This document shows, in pieces, positions 1 to 6,394 of a stretch of 15,378 bases of DNA; the first letter of the stretch is position 1, and every line of letters starts with the position of its first letter. The notes below the pieces were generated by a model, which was given only the letters and a program-made list of their open reading frames with translations, was not told the origin of the DNA and made no database searches. Source of the DNA: an uncultured Collinsella sp. (GTDB lineage Bacteria; Actinomycetota; Coriobacteriia; Coriobacteriales; Coriobacteriaceae). The stretch lies in the NCBI GenBank assembly GCA_900752425.1, contig CAADVE010000069.1:1-15378 (forward strand), written 5' to 3'. The position numbers and the translations under genes are program-made.

Positions 1-1
1 G

Positions 2-244
2 CTGTCCTCGCTCGAGGCGGCGCTGCTCGAGTTCCCGGGCTGCTCGGGGGGCATTAGCCACGACCGTATGTTCCTGGACCGCGTCGCCACGCACATTCTG
101 GCGTGGGAGGGCACCGACGAAAATCCGGGCAACTGGTATTGGTTCGAGGGCAACTTCGAGGCCTATCAGGCCAACCGCATCGAGCGCCTGGGCGAGGACG
201 CAGCCCAGCCGCATCGTATTCACCGCAAGCTCACGCGCGACTAG
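2..244 (+). CDS. ettA: EttA-type ABC-F ATPase, C-terminal end (partial)
   Basis: Only the last 80 codons lie in the window; the gene begins to the left. The visible part covers the end of the second ABC domain: the switch region reads ISHDRMFLDRVATHIL, followed by a Trp-rich strand (NWYWFEGNFEAYQ) and a basic tail with QPHRIHRKLTRD before the TAG stop. The ISHDR.FLDR.ATHIL and EGNF..Y pattern, with a short tail and no C-terminal coiled coil, fits the EttA (energy-dependent translational throttle A) branch of ABC-F proteins. These bind the ribosomal E site and gate the first peptide bond according to the ATP/ADP ratio. The usual Trp after HDR is Met here. A strong terminator follows 26 bases after the stop, so this is the last gene of its transcript. 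The family is secure; the EttA branch rests on the short segment seen. Confidence 0.85.
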   Translation: MSSLEAALLEFPGCSGGISHDRMFLDRVATHILAWEGTDENPGNWYWFEGNFEAYQANRIERLGEDAAQPHRIHRKLTRD

Positions 245-270
245 TCGAGCTCAGGTGGCCTAACGAGAAT

Positions 271-304
271 GGGACGATAACCTTGAGGGTTATCGTCCCT
301 TTTT
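271..304 (+). terminator. Rho-independent terminator after ettA
   Basis: A perfect 12-bp stem (GGGACGATAACC at 271-282 with GGTTATCGTCCC at 288-299), a TTGAG loop and five T residues (300-304). It ends the rightward transcript just before the convergent leftward gene stops at 306. The bases on the left side of the stem are not A-rich, so it should work mainly on the + strand. Confidence 0.93.
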
Positions 305-305
305 G

Positions 306-1613
306 TTACTTGGTAGAAGGCTCGACTTTATCGATGGTCCAGGCGGCTCCGAGCCCGCCGGTGGTGTTGCGGCGGATGCGCACGGTGACTTCGCGGCGCT
401 CGCCGGCCTGCGTGTAGCACAGGGGGAAGCTTGCGCGGTTTCGCGCGACCTCGATGGTACCGCGCTCGCGGGCGATCCAGTAGTACTCGCCGACAATGCC
501 GAGCGTGTCGGCGCCGTAGGGGAGATAGGTCGACAACTGGTGCAGAAGCGGGCCGGGGCAGAAGACCTCGGTTGCGAAATCGACGGGGAAGTCCTCGGGG
601 ATGGTCGGTGCTGCGGGTGCGGGGGCTGGGGCCGCTGCGGGTGCCGAAGCCGGTGCCGGTGCGGGAATTTGTTCGCAAGCAGAGGTGGGCACGGATTTGA
701 TGACGGGTGCGGGCTCTGGCGTCGCTTCCGGCTTGATCGTGGAATCTGCGGGCTCCACGGTGGCGGGCGCGTCTGCAGCTGCAGTTTCAACCTCAACCTG
801 CGTCGCGTTCTCGTCCTCGACGCTCGACTTTGCCTCGATGGGCGTGGACGCCATGGTGGTGATGCCGGCGTTGGCGTTCTCGGGGTCATAGACGACCGTG
901 AGTGAGATGGCAGGCTGCGGTGCCTCGGGCTCCGATGCCGCCTCGGCAGCGTCCTGTTCTGTGGGCTCTTCGGGCTGATCGTCCTCAGCCTCGTCGCCAA
1001 AGACATCGCTGTTTTGGAGCGCAGGCGCCTCAGGTTGGCTAGCGGCTTCTTCGGGTGTCGGCTTGGGAGCCTCGTTGAGCTCCGTAGTGGCTTCCTGCTT
1101 GGATATGACTTCGGAATCGGTCGTGGCGGTGATTTCGGTTTCGGCTTCTACCGTTACCTCAATAGCGACTTCGATCTCGGGCTCGGGCTCGGGCTCCGGA
1201 GCGACTTCGGCCACGGGCTCGGGCTCGGGACGCTTAACGTGCTTGGGACGCACGGCCTTGAGGTCCTTCTCACCGCGCTTTTTCTTTTTGTAGGACTGCT
1301 TGGCTCCCTTGGCTGCCTTGGGCTTGTCCTCGCCCTTGGCAAGGGCGGCATCCCAGGCCTCGTTGGCGATGACGGTGGCATACAGGCGGCCGCCCTTAAA
1401 GACGGTGAGCTTAACGCAGTCGTTGAGCTCCTCGAGCAGCTCGCGCGTGGACTCGAAGCCCAGGTCATAAGCGGTCATGTCGCCAGCGGCGAGCGCCTCC
1501 TCGACCTGCGTCATAAATGTTTGCTTGCCGCATCCAATCGCATCGCGCAGCAGGCGATACAGATAGATGTGGTTGCCCAGCGAAAGCGTGGGCCTAACTA
1601 TTGTCTTGCTCAT
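306..1613 (-). CDS. LOTUS-like N-terminal domain protein with long Pro/Glu/Ala linker
   Basis: 435 residues from the ATG at 1613, chosen because GTAAAGAGGAGA places an AGGAGA Shine-Dalgarno site 7 bases upstream; the longer ORF to 1652 has no such site. Three parts are visible. Residues about 8-90 form a compact helical domain containing AYDLGFESTRELLEELNDCV followed by a strand and a GGRLY turn, which resembles OST-HTH/LOTUS winged-helix domains (known to bind RNA G-quadruplexes and protein partners). Then come a Lys-rich patch (KKKKRGEKD) and about 220 residues rich in Glu, Pro, Ala and Thr, with EPEPEPE runs, likely disordered. The last ~95 residues are a conserved-looking domain rich in aromatics (LGIVGEYYWIARERGTIEV) ending in VRIRRNTTGGLGAAWTIDKV. 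I do not recognise the C-terminal domain. No signal peptide or membrane segment is seen. The LOTUS assignment is a pattern match by eye, and the cellular role is unknown. Confidence 0.85.
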   Translation of the reverse strand: MSKTIVRPTLSLGNHIYLYRLLRDAIGCGKQTFMTQVEEALAAGDMTAYDLGFESTRELLEELNDCVKLTVFKGGRLYATVIANEAWDAALAKGEDKPKAAKGAKQSYKKKKRGEKDLKAVRPKHVKRPEPEPVAEVAPEPEPEPEIEVAIEVTVEAETEITATTDSEVISKQEATTELNEAPKPTPEEAASQPEAPALQNSDVFGDEAEDDQPEEPTEQDAAEAASEPEAPQPAISLTVVYDPENANAGITTMASTPIEAKSSVEDENATQVEVETAAADAPATVEPADSTIKPEATPEPAPVIKSVPTSACEQIPAPAPASAPAAAPAPAPAAPTIPEDFPVDFATEVFCPGPLLHQLSTYLPYGADTLGIVGEYYWIARERGTIEVARNRASFPLCYTQAGERREVTVRIRRNTTGGLGAAWTIDKVEPSTK

Positions 1614-1625
1614 GGCAAATCTCCT

Positions 1626-1641
1626 CTTTACACATGTAAAG
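1626..1641. promoter_or_regulatory. Palindrome upstream of the LOTUS-like gene
   Basis: CTTTACA-CA-TGTAAAG, a perfect 7-bp inverted repeat with a 2-base centre. It abuts the Shine-Dalgarno site of the leftward gene starting at 1613. A candidate -10 (TAAGAT, minus strand, about 1655-1650) lies just upstream, so a protein bound here would sit near the transcription start. Operator function is inferred. Confidence 0.4.
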
Positions 1642-1654
1642 CATCTTACCATCG

Positions 1655-1670
1655 CATGGCGTTCGCCATG
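1655..1670. promoter_or_regulatory. Second 7-2-7 palindrome
   Basis: CATGGCG-TT-CGCCATG is another perfect 7-bp inverted repeat with a 2-base centre. Its centre is 29 bases from that of the palindrome at 1626-1641. It shares the architecture but not the sequence of its neighbour. It may be a second operator or a small RNA hairpin; the function is inferred. Confidence 0.3.
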
Positions 1671-1683
1671 GCGGCGCCCAAGG

Positions 1684-1719
1684 CAAACGGGCGCGAACCG
1701 CTTTCGATTCGCGCCCGTT
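1684..1719 (-). terminator. Probable terminator of the leftward membrane-protein gene
   Basis: A perfect 12-bp stem (AACGGGCGCGAA at 1686-1697 with TTCGCGCCCGTT at 1708-1719) and a 10-base loop. It lies 35 bases past the stop of the gene ending at 1754. On the minus strand the stem is followed only by TTTGCC, so the T-run is weak. A very stable hairpin in this position still suggests termination. Confidence 0.6.
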
Positions 1720-1753
1720 GTATAGGTCGGTTATCTATGAGAGGCAAATGTGC

Positions 1754-2707
1754 TTAGTTGCCCGATGCCGTGCCTTGGCTCGAGTTGTCAGATGCCGTGC
1801 CGGACGCGGTTCCGCTCGAGTTGTTGGTGTTGCTACTGTCTGCTGCACCCGTTCCCGACGTGGTGTCGCTCGTCTGGCCTCCCGTGTTCGGCTGTGAACC
1901 GTCAGTCGTTTGGCTTGAGTCGGTCGTGTCGGACGGCGTGCCACTGTTGGCCGTAGAGGAATCGGTGCCCTGCGATTGGTTTTGGGTGTTCGAGGACGAA
2001 TCGGCAGAGGGAGAACTGTCTTGCGTGCCGTCCGCCTGTGCCTGCTGATCTTGCGACTGGGTGTTGCCATTTGCATCGCTCTCGATCGTGCGCGACGAAA
2101 GGATTGACTCGGGACGCTCGCCCAGACCCTTACCGGCCGTAGTGATAAGGATGGCGCCAGCGCAGGCGATGACTGCGACGATGGCGATGGCGATCGAGAA
2201 GACGATGACCTTCTTTTGCGTCTGGCTGCGCTCTGCCGCGGCCTTGGCGCGCAGGCTGTTAGGGGCGACGCGCGCTGTGGTCGCGCGTCCCGCAACCTGG
2301 CGCATTTCCTGCGTGGTCGCGGCGCCACCTAGGTGCTCCTCGACATCGGGCTCAACGGGCTCGTAGGCGCCGGCAGGGTAGTCGACAGCGGCATGCGTGC
2401 CCTTGATTGCTTCGGCGCTCGCAGAGATAAAGTGGCGGTAGACCTGCGAGGACACAACGGTGATGACCGAGCTCACGGCGGCGCCGATCACCGATCCGGC
2501 GATACCGATCTTGGAGGCAAGCGCGACGCTCGTGGCAGCAGCTGCGGCGCCGGCGATGATCTGGGGAATGGAAATGTCATCGAACAGGCCCTTTTTGGGC
2601 GCGATGGCCATGGTCTGTCCGATGGAATGGTTCTCGTGCACGCCGTTGTTGAGCGATGCCGGCGTCATGACGCGCGTGCGCGGCGCGTCGGTGTACTTGG
2701 TTGTCAT
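1754..2707 (-). CDS. Membrane protein with low-complexity Ser/Thr/Asn/Gln/Gly tail
   Basis: 317 residues from the ATG at 2707, preceded by GGGAGGACC about 8 bases upstream; an upstream in-frame ATG at 2743 lacks a good site. Residues ~40-85 form an Ala/Ile/Val-rich hydrophobic stretch (IPQIIAGAAAAATSVALASK, then a second run ending in VVSSQVYRHF), which could be one or two membrane segments or a hairpin. After an acidic-to-basic linker comes a clear transmembrane helix at ~173-197 (KKVIVFSIAIAIVAVIACAG). The last ~110 residues are almost entirely Ser, Thr, Asn, Gln, Gly and Asp, with repeated units such as SGTASGTASDNSSQGTASGN. The KK before the last helix and the polar tail after it suggest the tail is outside the cell, where it could be glycosylated or span the wall. 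There is no LPXTG motif. I do not recognise the family. Confidence 0.82.
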   Translation of the reverse strand: MTTKYTDAPRTRVMTPASLNNGVHENHSIGQTMAIAPKKGLFDDISIPQIIAGAAAAATSVALASKIGIAGSVIGAAVSSVITVVSSQVYRHFISASAEAIKGTHAAVDYPAGAYEPVEPDVEEHLGGAATTQEMRQVAGRATTARVAPNSLRAKAAAERSQTQKKVIVFSIAIAIVAVIACAGAILITTAGKGLGERPESILSSRTIESDANGNTQSQDQQAQADGTQDSSPSADSSSNTQNQSQGTDSSTANSGTPSDTTDSSQTTDGSQPNTGGQTSDTTSGTGAADSSNTNNSSGTASGTASDNSSQGTASGN

Positions 2708-2882
2708 ACGGGGTCCTCCCGGCGTAAATCTGCTTCGTTTCATTCAGCCATCAGGGTACCCACCAGATGTGAATCGTACGTGACATTTAGCAGATACCAT
2801 CAACTCATCAAGGGGGGCTTGCTGTCTTTGGTGCAATAGCTTGATGCTAAACTGGATTTACGATTGCGAGGTGGTTTACGTG

Positions 2883-3122
2883 ATGTACCCGTATATGACA
2901 TTCGAAGACGGTACCGAGGTCGTTCATTCTGACCTGATTGCAGATGAGGATATCGAAAAGGTTGTCGTGCATTTTGAACGACCGACGGCAGAGGGCTTCG
3001 ACTCCGCTCGCTGTGAGTTGCCTTCCTGTTCGTGGACTGACTGGGAAGGGCATTTTACTCAGAGTGAAAAACGAGCTTTCGAAGAGTGTTTGAGCAAATC
3101 ATTTAGATTAGTTCGAGTTTAG
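2883..3122 (+). CDS. Small protein of unknown function (79 aa)
   Basis: I place the start at the ATG at 2883 because GAGGTGG (2868-2874) lies 8 bases upstream; a start at 2841 or 2844 would lack a site. The protein opens MYPYMTFEDGTEVVHSDL, has a VVVHFERPT strand and a segment with two Cys (RCELPSCSW), and ends in a charged helix. It is soluble, acidic in the first half and has no signal peptide. It is the first rightward gene after the divergent intergenic region and lies about 80 bases before the DUF2087 gene with no terminator between them. It could therefore be transcribed into the island or be an independent orphan. I do not recognise a function; the sequence is well formed enough to be a real gene. 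Confidence 0.7.
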   Translation: MYPYMTFEDGTEVVHSDLIADEDIEKVVVHFERPTAEGFDSARCELPSCSWTDWEGHFTQSEKRAFEECLSKSFRLVRV

Positions 3123-3127
3123 TTCGA
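3108..3127. repeat. Direct repeat TTAGTTCGA, one helical turn apart
   Basis: TTAGTTCGA occurs at 3108-3116 and again at 3119-3127, an 11-bp period. It overlaps the end of the 79-residue gene and sits ~75 bases before the DUF2087 start. The helical phasing is what a tandem regulator site would show. Chance is possible because the motif is short and AT-rich. Confidence 0.3.
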
Positions 3128-3201
3128 ATAAAGAAGCCGAATGCGATGACCTAAAGCGTATGCATTTTTAGTATTAGATGCGTATGAAATGGAGGATGTG
3201 A

Positions 3202-3483
3202 ATGGATGAGCTAATAGACTTTAAAAAACGATTTCTCAAGAATGGCGAGCTGGTTTCAATTCCAAAAAAGGAAAGCTATAAAAGAATCATGCTGCTATGG
3301 GCCGTCTCTTTCTTTGAATTAAATACAAGTTATACGGAGCTTCAGGTTAATCGTGTGCTGTCACAGCTCTATCCTGATTATGCCGTGTTGAGGCGGTACT
3401 TGGTTGATTATGGATTCCTATTAAGGGATGAACGAGGCCTGAAATACGAGGTTAATCGTGATGTTCACGGTATTGAGAGCTAG
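3202..3483 (+). CDS. DUF2087 domain protein
   Basis: 93 residues from an ATG with a strong GGAGG site at 3191-3195 (AAATGGAGGATGTGA). Almost the whole protein matches the DUF2087 pattern: a start with FLKNGELVSIPKKESYKR, a middle helix (ILWAVSFFEL-like), the segment YTELQVNRVLSQLYPDYAVL, then RRYLVDYGFLLRDERGLKYEV at the end. In other bacteria this domain is stand-alone or fused to ArsR-type helix-turn-helix domains, and it is thought to be regulatory or nucleic-acid-associated; its biochemistry is not established. Here it is stand-alone, with no DNA-binding domain. It is the first gene of a tight rightward set, and its last 23 bases overlap the start of the MFS gene, which indicates translational coupling. 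Role in the cluster is inferred: regulator or accessory factor. Confidence 0.85.
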   Translation: MDELIDFKKRFLKNGELVSIPKKESYKRIMLLWAVSFFELNTSYTELQVNRVLSQLYPDYAVLRRYLVDYGFLLRDERGLKYEVNRDVHGIES

Positions 3484-4645
3484 CCATCCGGTTCGGGTCC
3501 TATATATTGCTAGAGGGATAAGCGAAATAGGCAATTGGTGTGCGAATATTGCTTTGCCAATGCTGATTTACGAGGTAACTCACGATGTTTCTGCAACTGC
3601 TTTGATGGTCTGCTGCAGATTTGCCCCCTCTCTGTTTTCAGTTTCGCTCGCGCAGCTGCCTCAGAAGATGGGTATCGGGACACTGCAGGCCATGAGATTG
3701 GCAGACTTAATTCGCGCGGGATTATTCGTTTGCTATATTTTTGTTGATAGTAAATGGAGTATGTTTGCTATTACGTGCGCGGTATCGCTTTGCCGAACGG
3801 TTGAAATGCCCTGCTTTTACTCGTTGTTAAGAGCCAATACGAATAGTATCAATCGCGACGTAATTAATAATTCGTTTGGGTTTCTGCAGAATTTGATGAT
3901 GGTTCTGGGGCCAGTTGCCGGCGGTTTTGTTGTCGCTCAATTTGGGGCGGAGGCTGTTCTTGCATTAGACGCGCTTTCTTTTGCCGCGTCGTTCTGGTTG
4001 CTGCGAGATGTTCCGTCGGTTATCGAGGTTAATGATAAAGAGGGGATAAGCAAAAATGAAAAAAACAGGACTGCATTTAGTGATCTTAGCGCGAAGCACT
4101 TGGCAATTGGTTTCCTATTAATCGATATTTCTAGTGGCGTGGCATTCGGCTCTCTGAATTCTCTTTTGCCAGCTATAGCGCAATTGCAATTTGACTCGTC
4201 ATCGATACAATATGGATTCCTTCAGAGTAGTCTTACAATCGGACTGTTGTTCGGAAATACAATATATGGTCGTTTAATTAGTGGTTCCGATTGCGTTAAA
4301 TCATATTGTTTTGTGACGTATCTTGCGCTCGGTGCGTATCTGGCGTTTGGCTATCGTTATGCGTCTGGGATATCGTTTATTTTCCTTTTTATCGTCGGTG
4401 CCGGAAACGCCATTCAAGATGTGCTTCTCATAACATCGCTGCAGGATTTGGCGAGAGACGAATCTGAATCGATAAGCCTGTTTTCAATTAGGGAGTCTTT
4501 GCAATCGGTTGCTGTTGTTATTTCAACACTCCTTGTTTCGCTGTTCACGAGCACCGCGATGTTCTCAATTCTCGTTACAGGACTTGGTGTATTTTCAATC
4601 ATGATGGTAGCTGCGTTTCAATTGAATTATTTGCGAAAGATGTGA
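3461..4645 (+). CDS. MFS transporter (drug/peptide exporter type)
   Basis: 394 residues from the ATG at 3461 (a GTG directly before it, 3458, is an alternative), with GAGG 9 bases upstream. The start lies inside the DUF2087 gene, so the two are coupled. The protein has about 10-12 hydrophobic helices in two halves separated by a polar loop (VNDKEGISKNEKNRTAF, residues ~190-206). The start ARGISEIGNWCANIALPMLI, the loop RLADLIRAG and the segment FGFLQNLMMVLGPVAGGFVV are typical of the MFS_3/EntS-like branch of major facilitator proton antiporters, which export siderophores, drugs and small peptides. The radical SAM gene begins 7 bases after its stop, so both are in one operon. The likely role is export of, or immunity to, the product of that enzyme. 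The substrate is inferred from context only. Codon use is AT-richer than in the flanking chromosome. Confidence 0.9.
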   Translation: MFTVLRASHPVRVLYIARGISEIGNWCANIALPMLIYEVTHDVSATALMVCCRFAPSLFSVSLAQLPQKMGIGTLQAMRLADLIRAGLFVCYIFVDSKWSMFAITCAVSLCRTVEMPCFYSLLRANTNSINRDVINNSFGFLQNLMMVLGPVAGGFVVAQFGAEAVLALDALSFAASFWLLRDVPSVIEVNDKEGISKNEKNRTAFSDLSAKHLAIGFLLIDISSGVAFGSLNSLLPAIAQLQFDSSSIQYGFLQSSLTIGLLFGNTIYGRLISGSDCVKSYCFVTYLALGAYLAFGYRYASGISFIFLFIVGAGNAIQDVLLITSLQDLARDESESISLFSIRESLQSVAVVISTLLVSLFTSTAMFSILVTGLGVFSIMMVAAFQLNYLRKM

Positions 4646-4652
4646 CGTTGAT

Positions 4653-4955
4653 ATGCCTAAAACGCTTTTAGTATTTCCCCCAGGATGGAGTCCAGTGGGG
4701 CCGTATCTTGCCTTGCCTGTTTTGAAGTCATATCTTCAAGAGGTTGAACAATATAAAGTTGACATTGTTGACTTAAACGTGGAATTTTACGATGACCTCC
4801 TATCTTTTAGACATGTCGAAGAGTGCTGTAAAAGGTATCGGGAATCAAAGGATTCGTTTAGTTCGAATGTTCAATTAACAATCGAGTTGATACAAAAGTC
4901 AGCACTTAATGTTGACGAGGCAAAAGATATTTTCAGATCGAAGAGATACTGTTAG
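4653..4955 (+). pseudogene. Cobalamin-binding radical SAM enzyme, 5' fragment cut by IS21
   Basis: Residues 1-99 of a 773-residue enzyme. The native frame runs to 4949; the IS then supplies one Cys codon and a TAG stop, giving a 100-residue stub. The start is the ATG at 4653, 7 bases after the MFS stop; no strong Shine-Dalgarno site is visible, which suggests coupling to the MFS gene. The sequence TLLVFPPGWSPVGPYLALPV followed by a helix and VDIVDLNVEFYDDL is the first beta-alpha-beta unit of the Rossmann-like cobalamin-binding domain (B12-binding, PF02310 type) found at the N-terminus of many radical SAM enzymes. Joining 4949 to 7330 restores the frame without any stop or shift, so the break is recent. 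Alone, this stub has no radical SAM cluster and cannot be active. Confidence 0.9.
4946..4949. repeat. IS21 target site duplication, left copy (ATAC)
   Basis: ATAC directly precedes the TG end of the element; the same four bases follow its CA end at 7326-7329. IS21-family elements usually duplicate 4-8 bp. The duplication shows that this copy arose by transposition at this spot and that both ends are intact. Confidence 0.88.
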
Positions 4956-5005
4956 CGCCGGGCGATTTTAGCCGCTAATAGTCAAACGATTTTGACCAAT
5001 CCCGG
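4950..5005. repeat. Left terminal inverted repeat of IS21 element
   Basis: Compared by eye with the reverse complement of 7270-7325, about 42 of 56 positions match. The blocks TGTTAGCG, TTTAGCC, ATAGTC and TTGACCAATCCCGG are identical and evenly spaced. Repeated blocks inside the ends are typical of transposase binding sites in IS21 elements. A short inverted repeat, GTCAAA-CGAT-TTTGAC, lies inside at 4981-4996. Confidence 0.88.
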
Positions 5006-5070
5006 TCACCGAATAATGGCCACCGCGCCTCCCCGCCGCCACTACGCTGGTGGTGCCAACACGCCGGCGT

Positions 5071-5078
5071 TAGGAGGA
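5071..5078 (+). promoter_or_regulatory. Ribosome binding site fixing the GTG start of istA
   Basis: TAGGAGGA lies 8 bases before the GTG at 5087. A nearby TTG at 5082 is out of frame, and no in-frame ATG is better placed, so this site decides the start. Confidence 0.75.
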
Positions 5079-5086
5079 CCATTGAG

Positions 5087-6394
5087 GTGAACGAGAGACA
5101 CGATGACCTACAGGAGATTATAGACGCGGCGCTCCGGGAGATGGCCGCGGAGGAGGGCGACGGGTTCGACCCGCAGACATGCAACCTCGCTGAGTTCTGC
5201 AGGAGGACGGGGCTCACCCGCTCCCGCGCGAGGACGGTCAGGGCCCACGGGTTCAGGGCCCTGCCCCACGGGAACAGCGGGAGGAGGGCCGCGCCGGGCG
5301 TGCTCGCCGGCCACACCGGCCTGGTGGACGACCTCCTGCGGAAGGGCGTCACCAACTCGCAGGTGATATTCGAGCGGCTGCTCGGCCAGGGCTACGCCGG
5401 CGGCCTCACAACGGTGAAGACCTACATCGCCGCGCACCGGGACCTCGTGCCCGCGAAGAGGCGGCAGGCGGCCCCGCAGGGCTGCCGCGGCCAGCGCTTC
5501 AGGACGGCGCCCGGAGAGGCCTACCAGATGGACTGGGGCTTCGTCGCGGTCGAGCGCCCCGGCGGGGAGCGGGCGCGGATCGCCTGCTTCGCCATGGTCT
5601 GCCACCATTGCGGGAGCGCCCACGTCGAGTTCTTCCCGAACGCGCGCCAGGAGAACCTCCTCATCGGGATGCTGCACGCGTTCTCGGCGCTGGGCGTGCC
5701 CGCGACCGTGCTCACCGACAACATGAAGAGCGTGGTCGTCCGCCGCGATGCCGACGGCCGGCCCGTCTGGCAGGCCGACTACGCCGAGTTCATGGGCGTC
5801 GTCGGCTTCCGCACCAGGCTGTGCAGGCCGCGCCACCCCTATACGAAGGGCAAGGTGGAGAGGCTCGTCCGCTTCGTGAAGGGGAACTTCCTCGCGGGAA
5901 GGTCCTTCACCGACCTTGACGCCCTCAACCGGGAGGCCGCCCTCTGGTGCGCCGAGCAGGGAGGCCGCTGGCGGCGCGCGGCGGCATGCGTCCCGATGCG
6001 CGAGCACGAGGCGGCGTGCTCGGCGAACACCAGGCCGCTCGAGGTCACGGCCGAGGTCGAGCGGTACCTGTGCCCGCGCCGGAAGATCTCCTTCGACGGC
6101 TTCGTGAGCTTCGAGGGGCACCGCTACGGCGTGCCCTACTGGTACGTCCGCCGCGAGTGCAGGGTGAGCCGGGAGGGGCGCGTGGTGCACATATACAGCG
6201 ACGACCTCTCCCGCGAGCTCGTCGCCCACGCCGTCGGCACCGGCGCCGACAGCTGGTGCGAGGGGCAGTGGGAGACATCGCCGGCGCAGCCCGAGGAGCT
6301 ACCGACCCAGCCGGTGGGGACCGTGGTCGAGCAAATCGCCCCGCCCAGGACGAAACCCGGTTTCGAGAGGTTCGACTTCGGGAGGGCCGAATGA
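5087..6394 (+). CDS. istA: IS21-family transposase IstA
   Basis: 435 residues from a GTG start. IstA cuts and joins the element ends. The N-terminal ~120 residues are helical and DNA-binding (CNLAEFCRRTGLTRSRARTV reads as a helix-turn-helix). The rve/DDE core follows, with Asp149 in YQMDWGFV, Asp211 in TVLTDNMKSV and Glu258 in GKVERLVRFVKG. HPYTKGKVER is the usual IS21 signature before the Glu. A C-terminal beta-rich Mu-B-like region (FVSFEGHRYGVPYWYVRRE) completes the protein. The length is slightly below that of many IstA proteins but nothing essential is missing. Its TGA overlaps the istB start in ATGA, giving translational coupling. The GC level and AGG Arg codons set it apart from the interrupted gene. 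Confidence 0.95.
   Translation: MNERHDDLQEIIDAALREMAAEEGDGFDPQTCNLAEFCRRTGLTRSRARTVRAHGFRALPHGNSGRRAAPGVLAGHTGLVDDLLRKGVTNSQVIFERLLGQGYAGGLTTVKTYIAAHRDLVPAKRRQAAPQGCRGQRFRTAPGEAYQMDWGFVAVERPGGERARIACFAMVCHHCGSAHVEFFPNARQENLLIGMLHAFSALGVPATVLTDNMKSVVVRRDADGRPVWQADYAEFMGVVGFRTRLCRPRHPYTKGKVERLVRFVKGNFLAGRSFTDLDALNREAALWCAEQGGRWRRAAACVPMREHEAACSANTRPLEVTAEVERYLCPRRKISFDGFVSFEGHRYGVPYWYVRRECRVSREGRVVHIYSDDLSRELVAHAVGTGADSWCEGQWETSPAQPEELPTQPVGTVVEQIAPPRTKPGFERFDFGRAE

Noticed and set aside
1014..1757. Long + strand ORF opposite the LOTUS-like gene
   Set aside because: It is a shadow of the repetitive Glu/Pro/Ala coding on the minus strand; it gives a Leu/Gly repeat protein, has no ribosome binding site, and runs over the palindromes and a terminator.
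5108..6229. Long antisense ORF over istA
   Set aside because: GC-rich DNA leaves few stops in the opposite frame. The istA frame has the full DDE motif set; the antisense product has no recognisable domain.
5947..6390. Upstream extension of the istB frame to an ATG at 5947
   Set aside because: The extension overlaps istA coding, is Arg/Gly/Ala-rich with no domain, and the ATGA junction at 6391 with GGAGG gives the standard IstB length.
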